A stretch of 7,308 nucleotides of DNA, taken from NCBI GenBank assembly GCA_012511185.1, contig JAAZGN010000192.1:1-7308 (forward strand). Reading direction: 5' to 3'. Positions 6,045 to 7,308 of this stretch are shown piece by piece. Position 1 is the stretch's first letter. The number at the start of each line of letters is the position of its first letter. The translations under genes were made by a program, and so were the position numbers. The notes beneath the pieces were generated by a model that worked only from the letters and a program-made list of their open reading frames with translations, did not search any database and had not been told where the DNA came from. This DNA is from Clostridiaceae bacterium (GTDB lineage Bacteria; Bacillota; Clostridia; Saccharofermentanales; DTU023).

Positions 6045-7294
6045 AAGCCAAGCAGTAGCCTCCGCAGAAGATCAAAGCCGGTATAAACTGCACGTGTCCG
6101 GACATGGATACGGTCTCCGGGGAAATGATATTTATTTGCCACCGTTGATTCCCCTTCCCGGGCGCAAGCAATCCATACCGTTCCGACCGGAGTCTTTGGA
6201 GTTCCGCCGCCTGGCCCGGCAATGCCTGTAAAGGACAAGGCCAGGTCCGCTCCTGTCTTTGCCAGGCAGCCCTCGGCCATGGCGACAGCGGCAGGGCAGC
6301 TGACTGCCCCGGCAGATGACAGGATCTGCGGAGCCACTCCCAGCAGGCGCCGCTTCATTTCGTCATTGTAAGTAACCATCCCGCCCAGCAGTGATGCGGA
6401 GGATCCGGGTACATCCGCCAGTGTTGAAAGAGCCATACCCGCCGTACACGACTCGGCAAAAGCGATGGTCAAATGTTTTTCGGCCAGAAGATCCAGCAAG
6501 ACAAGCTCCAGCGGCCGTGGACCGATTTCAAAAACACAGGCTCCGAACCGCTCCCTCAGTTCTTCCACAAGAGCATGCGTGAGGTCCGTACCATCCCCTT
6601 CCTTCAAGCGCTGGGAGACCCGGATCACCACCTCCTTCATGGAAGCATAGGGGGCGATCGTTACTTCCTTCTGGTTTTCCAGTAAATCCCTGATACGCTC
6701 TTCCGCTTTCGATTCTCCGATGCCGAACAATCGGACATAGCGGTGGATGAAGCGATGATGACTGAAAGTCTCCAAAAAGGGCCGGACAGAGGCATGAAAC
6801 ATTGGTTCCATCTCGTCGGGCGGGCCGGGAAGCATCAAAATGGCCTTTTGGCTGCCATGTTCCAGAAGGAAGACGAAAGAACCCGGCGCAGTTCCCCTTT
6901 CATTTTTAAAAACAACCGCGCCTTGCGGAACCAGGGGATAGGAAGAAAAATCGTGACGCGACCGGTCAGGATAACGGCTTCGGATCGCATCCGACACGGC
7001 TTTGTCCTTAATGAGGGGAAGACCGGCCAAGGCCGCGACTACCTCGGCGGTTACATCGTCGGAGGTCGGCCCCAGTCCTCCCGTCATGACAACCAGGTCA
7101 TTTTCGGCCAAGGCTGAGCGGACCGCCTTTTCGAGGCGTTGCGGATTGTCCCCTACGACGGTGTGGCGGTAAGTGGAAATACCCAGTTCAGCCAGCTGGC
7201 GGGACATGAAGCAGGCGTTGCTATCAAGGGTCTGTCCGAGCAATAACTCGATACCAACGAAGATCACTTCAGCCGAATCCGCTCGAAAAGACAT
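6041..7294 (-). CDS. cinA: CinA family protein (competence-damage inducible; nicotinamide-nucleotide amidase domain)
   Basis: Two-domain cytoplasmic protein of 417 residues, the usual CinA length. The N-terminal MoaB/MogA-like (COG1058) domain has VGIELLLGQ (13-21), VVGDN (46-50) and TGGLGPTSDD (71-80), with LPGPPDEMEP at 155-164. The C-terminal PncC-type domain, linked in this family to deamidation of nicotinamide mononucleotide in the pyridine nucleotide cycle, has AESCTAG (280-286) with the probable catalytic Ser282. It also has VPGSSASLLGGMVTYN (295-310), GAVS (329-332) and TGIAGPGGGT (356-365), so it looks intact. Ile15 replaces the Thr common in VGTELLLG. In Gram-positive bacteria cinA is often next to recA; here murJ comes between them. 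The start at 7292-7294 follows an in-frame TAG at 7301-7303, so no longer version is possible. Only GTGAG precedes it; its promoter lies beyond the right edge. Confidence 0.93.
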   Translation of the reverse strand: MSFRADSAEVIFVGIELLLGQTLDSNACFMSRQLAELGISTYRHTVVGDNPQRLEKAVRSALAENDLVVMTGGLGPTSDDVTAEVVAALAGLPLIKDKAVSDAIRSRYPDRSRHDFSSYPLVPQGAVVFKNERGTAPGSFVFLLEHGSQKAILMLPGPPDEMEPMFHASVRPFLETFSHHRFIHRYVRLFGIGESKAEERIRDLLENQKEVTIAPYASMKEVVIRVSQRLKEGDGTDLTHALVEELRERFGACVFEIGPRPLELVLLDLLAEKHLTIAFAESCTAGMALSTLADVPGSSASLLGGMVTYNDEMKRRLLGVAPQILSSAGAVSCPAAVAMAEGCLAKTGADLALSFTGIAGPGGGTPKTPVGTVWIACAREGESTVANKYHFPGDRIHVRTRAVYTGFDLLRRLLLGL

Positions 7295-7308
7295 CTCACG
7301 CTAGACCG

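Noticed and set aside
43..6406. GGATCC occurs six times (starting near 43, 670, 1105, 3350, 6001 and 6401), more than the two or so expected at random
   Set aside because: Five of the six sites lie inside coding regions of different genes with no common spacing, and one is just after the acpP ribosome binding site; codon use and chance explain it better than a function.

Overview
This window is a compact, one-directional block of bacterial housekeeping genes, all read on the minus strand. In transcription order (right to left) they are cinA, murJ, recA, recX, rimO, pgsA, acpP and the 5' part of rnc, which runs off the left edge. No RNA gene, CRISPR array, insertion sequence, prophage remnant or intrinsic terminator was seen, and no stretch longer than about 170 bases lacks a gene.

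The content points to the Bacillota, probably a moderately GC-rich anaerobic clostridial lineage. This is an inference. It rests on the rimO/pgsA/cinA/recA/recX grouping known from Bacillota, the acpP-rnc pair, strong AGGAGG-type ribosome binding sites, and a GAAC-N4-GTTC operator of the Gram-positive LexA (DinR) type ahead of recA. The order combines clusters that are often separate (rimO-pgsA-cinA-recA and acpP-rnc) and places a lipid II flippase gene between cinA and recA.

Right part (4419-7294): cinA and murJ overlap by ATGA and look co-transcribed from a promoter beyond the right edge. Centre (4256-4418): the only sizeable intergenic gap holds a near-consensus vegetative promoter (TTGACG, 17 bp, TAAGAT) and a perfect GAAC-TTTT-GTTC palindrome just downstream of the expected start point, so recA should be SOS-controlled. 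Left part (1-4255): recA, recX, rimO and pgsA overlap one another. acpP follows after 50 bp and rnc after 54 bp, with no terminator visible, so the recA promoter may feed six genes covering recombination (recA, recX), ribosomal protein S12 modification (rimO), phospholipid synthesis (pgsA), acyl carriage (acpP) and double-stranded RNA processing (rnc).

The most interesting non-coding signal is in the acpP-rnc spacer. Three related 9-base segments can form two mutually exclusive hairpins, and the second would cover the region immediately before the rnc start codon. This is a candidate self-control element for RNase III. I found no clearly novel multi-gene system. The notable points are this leader, the possible coupling of SOS control to envelope genes, and some unusual residues in MurJ, RecA and CinA.
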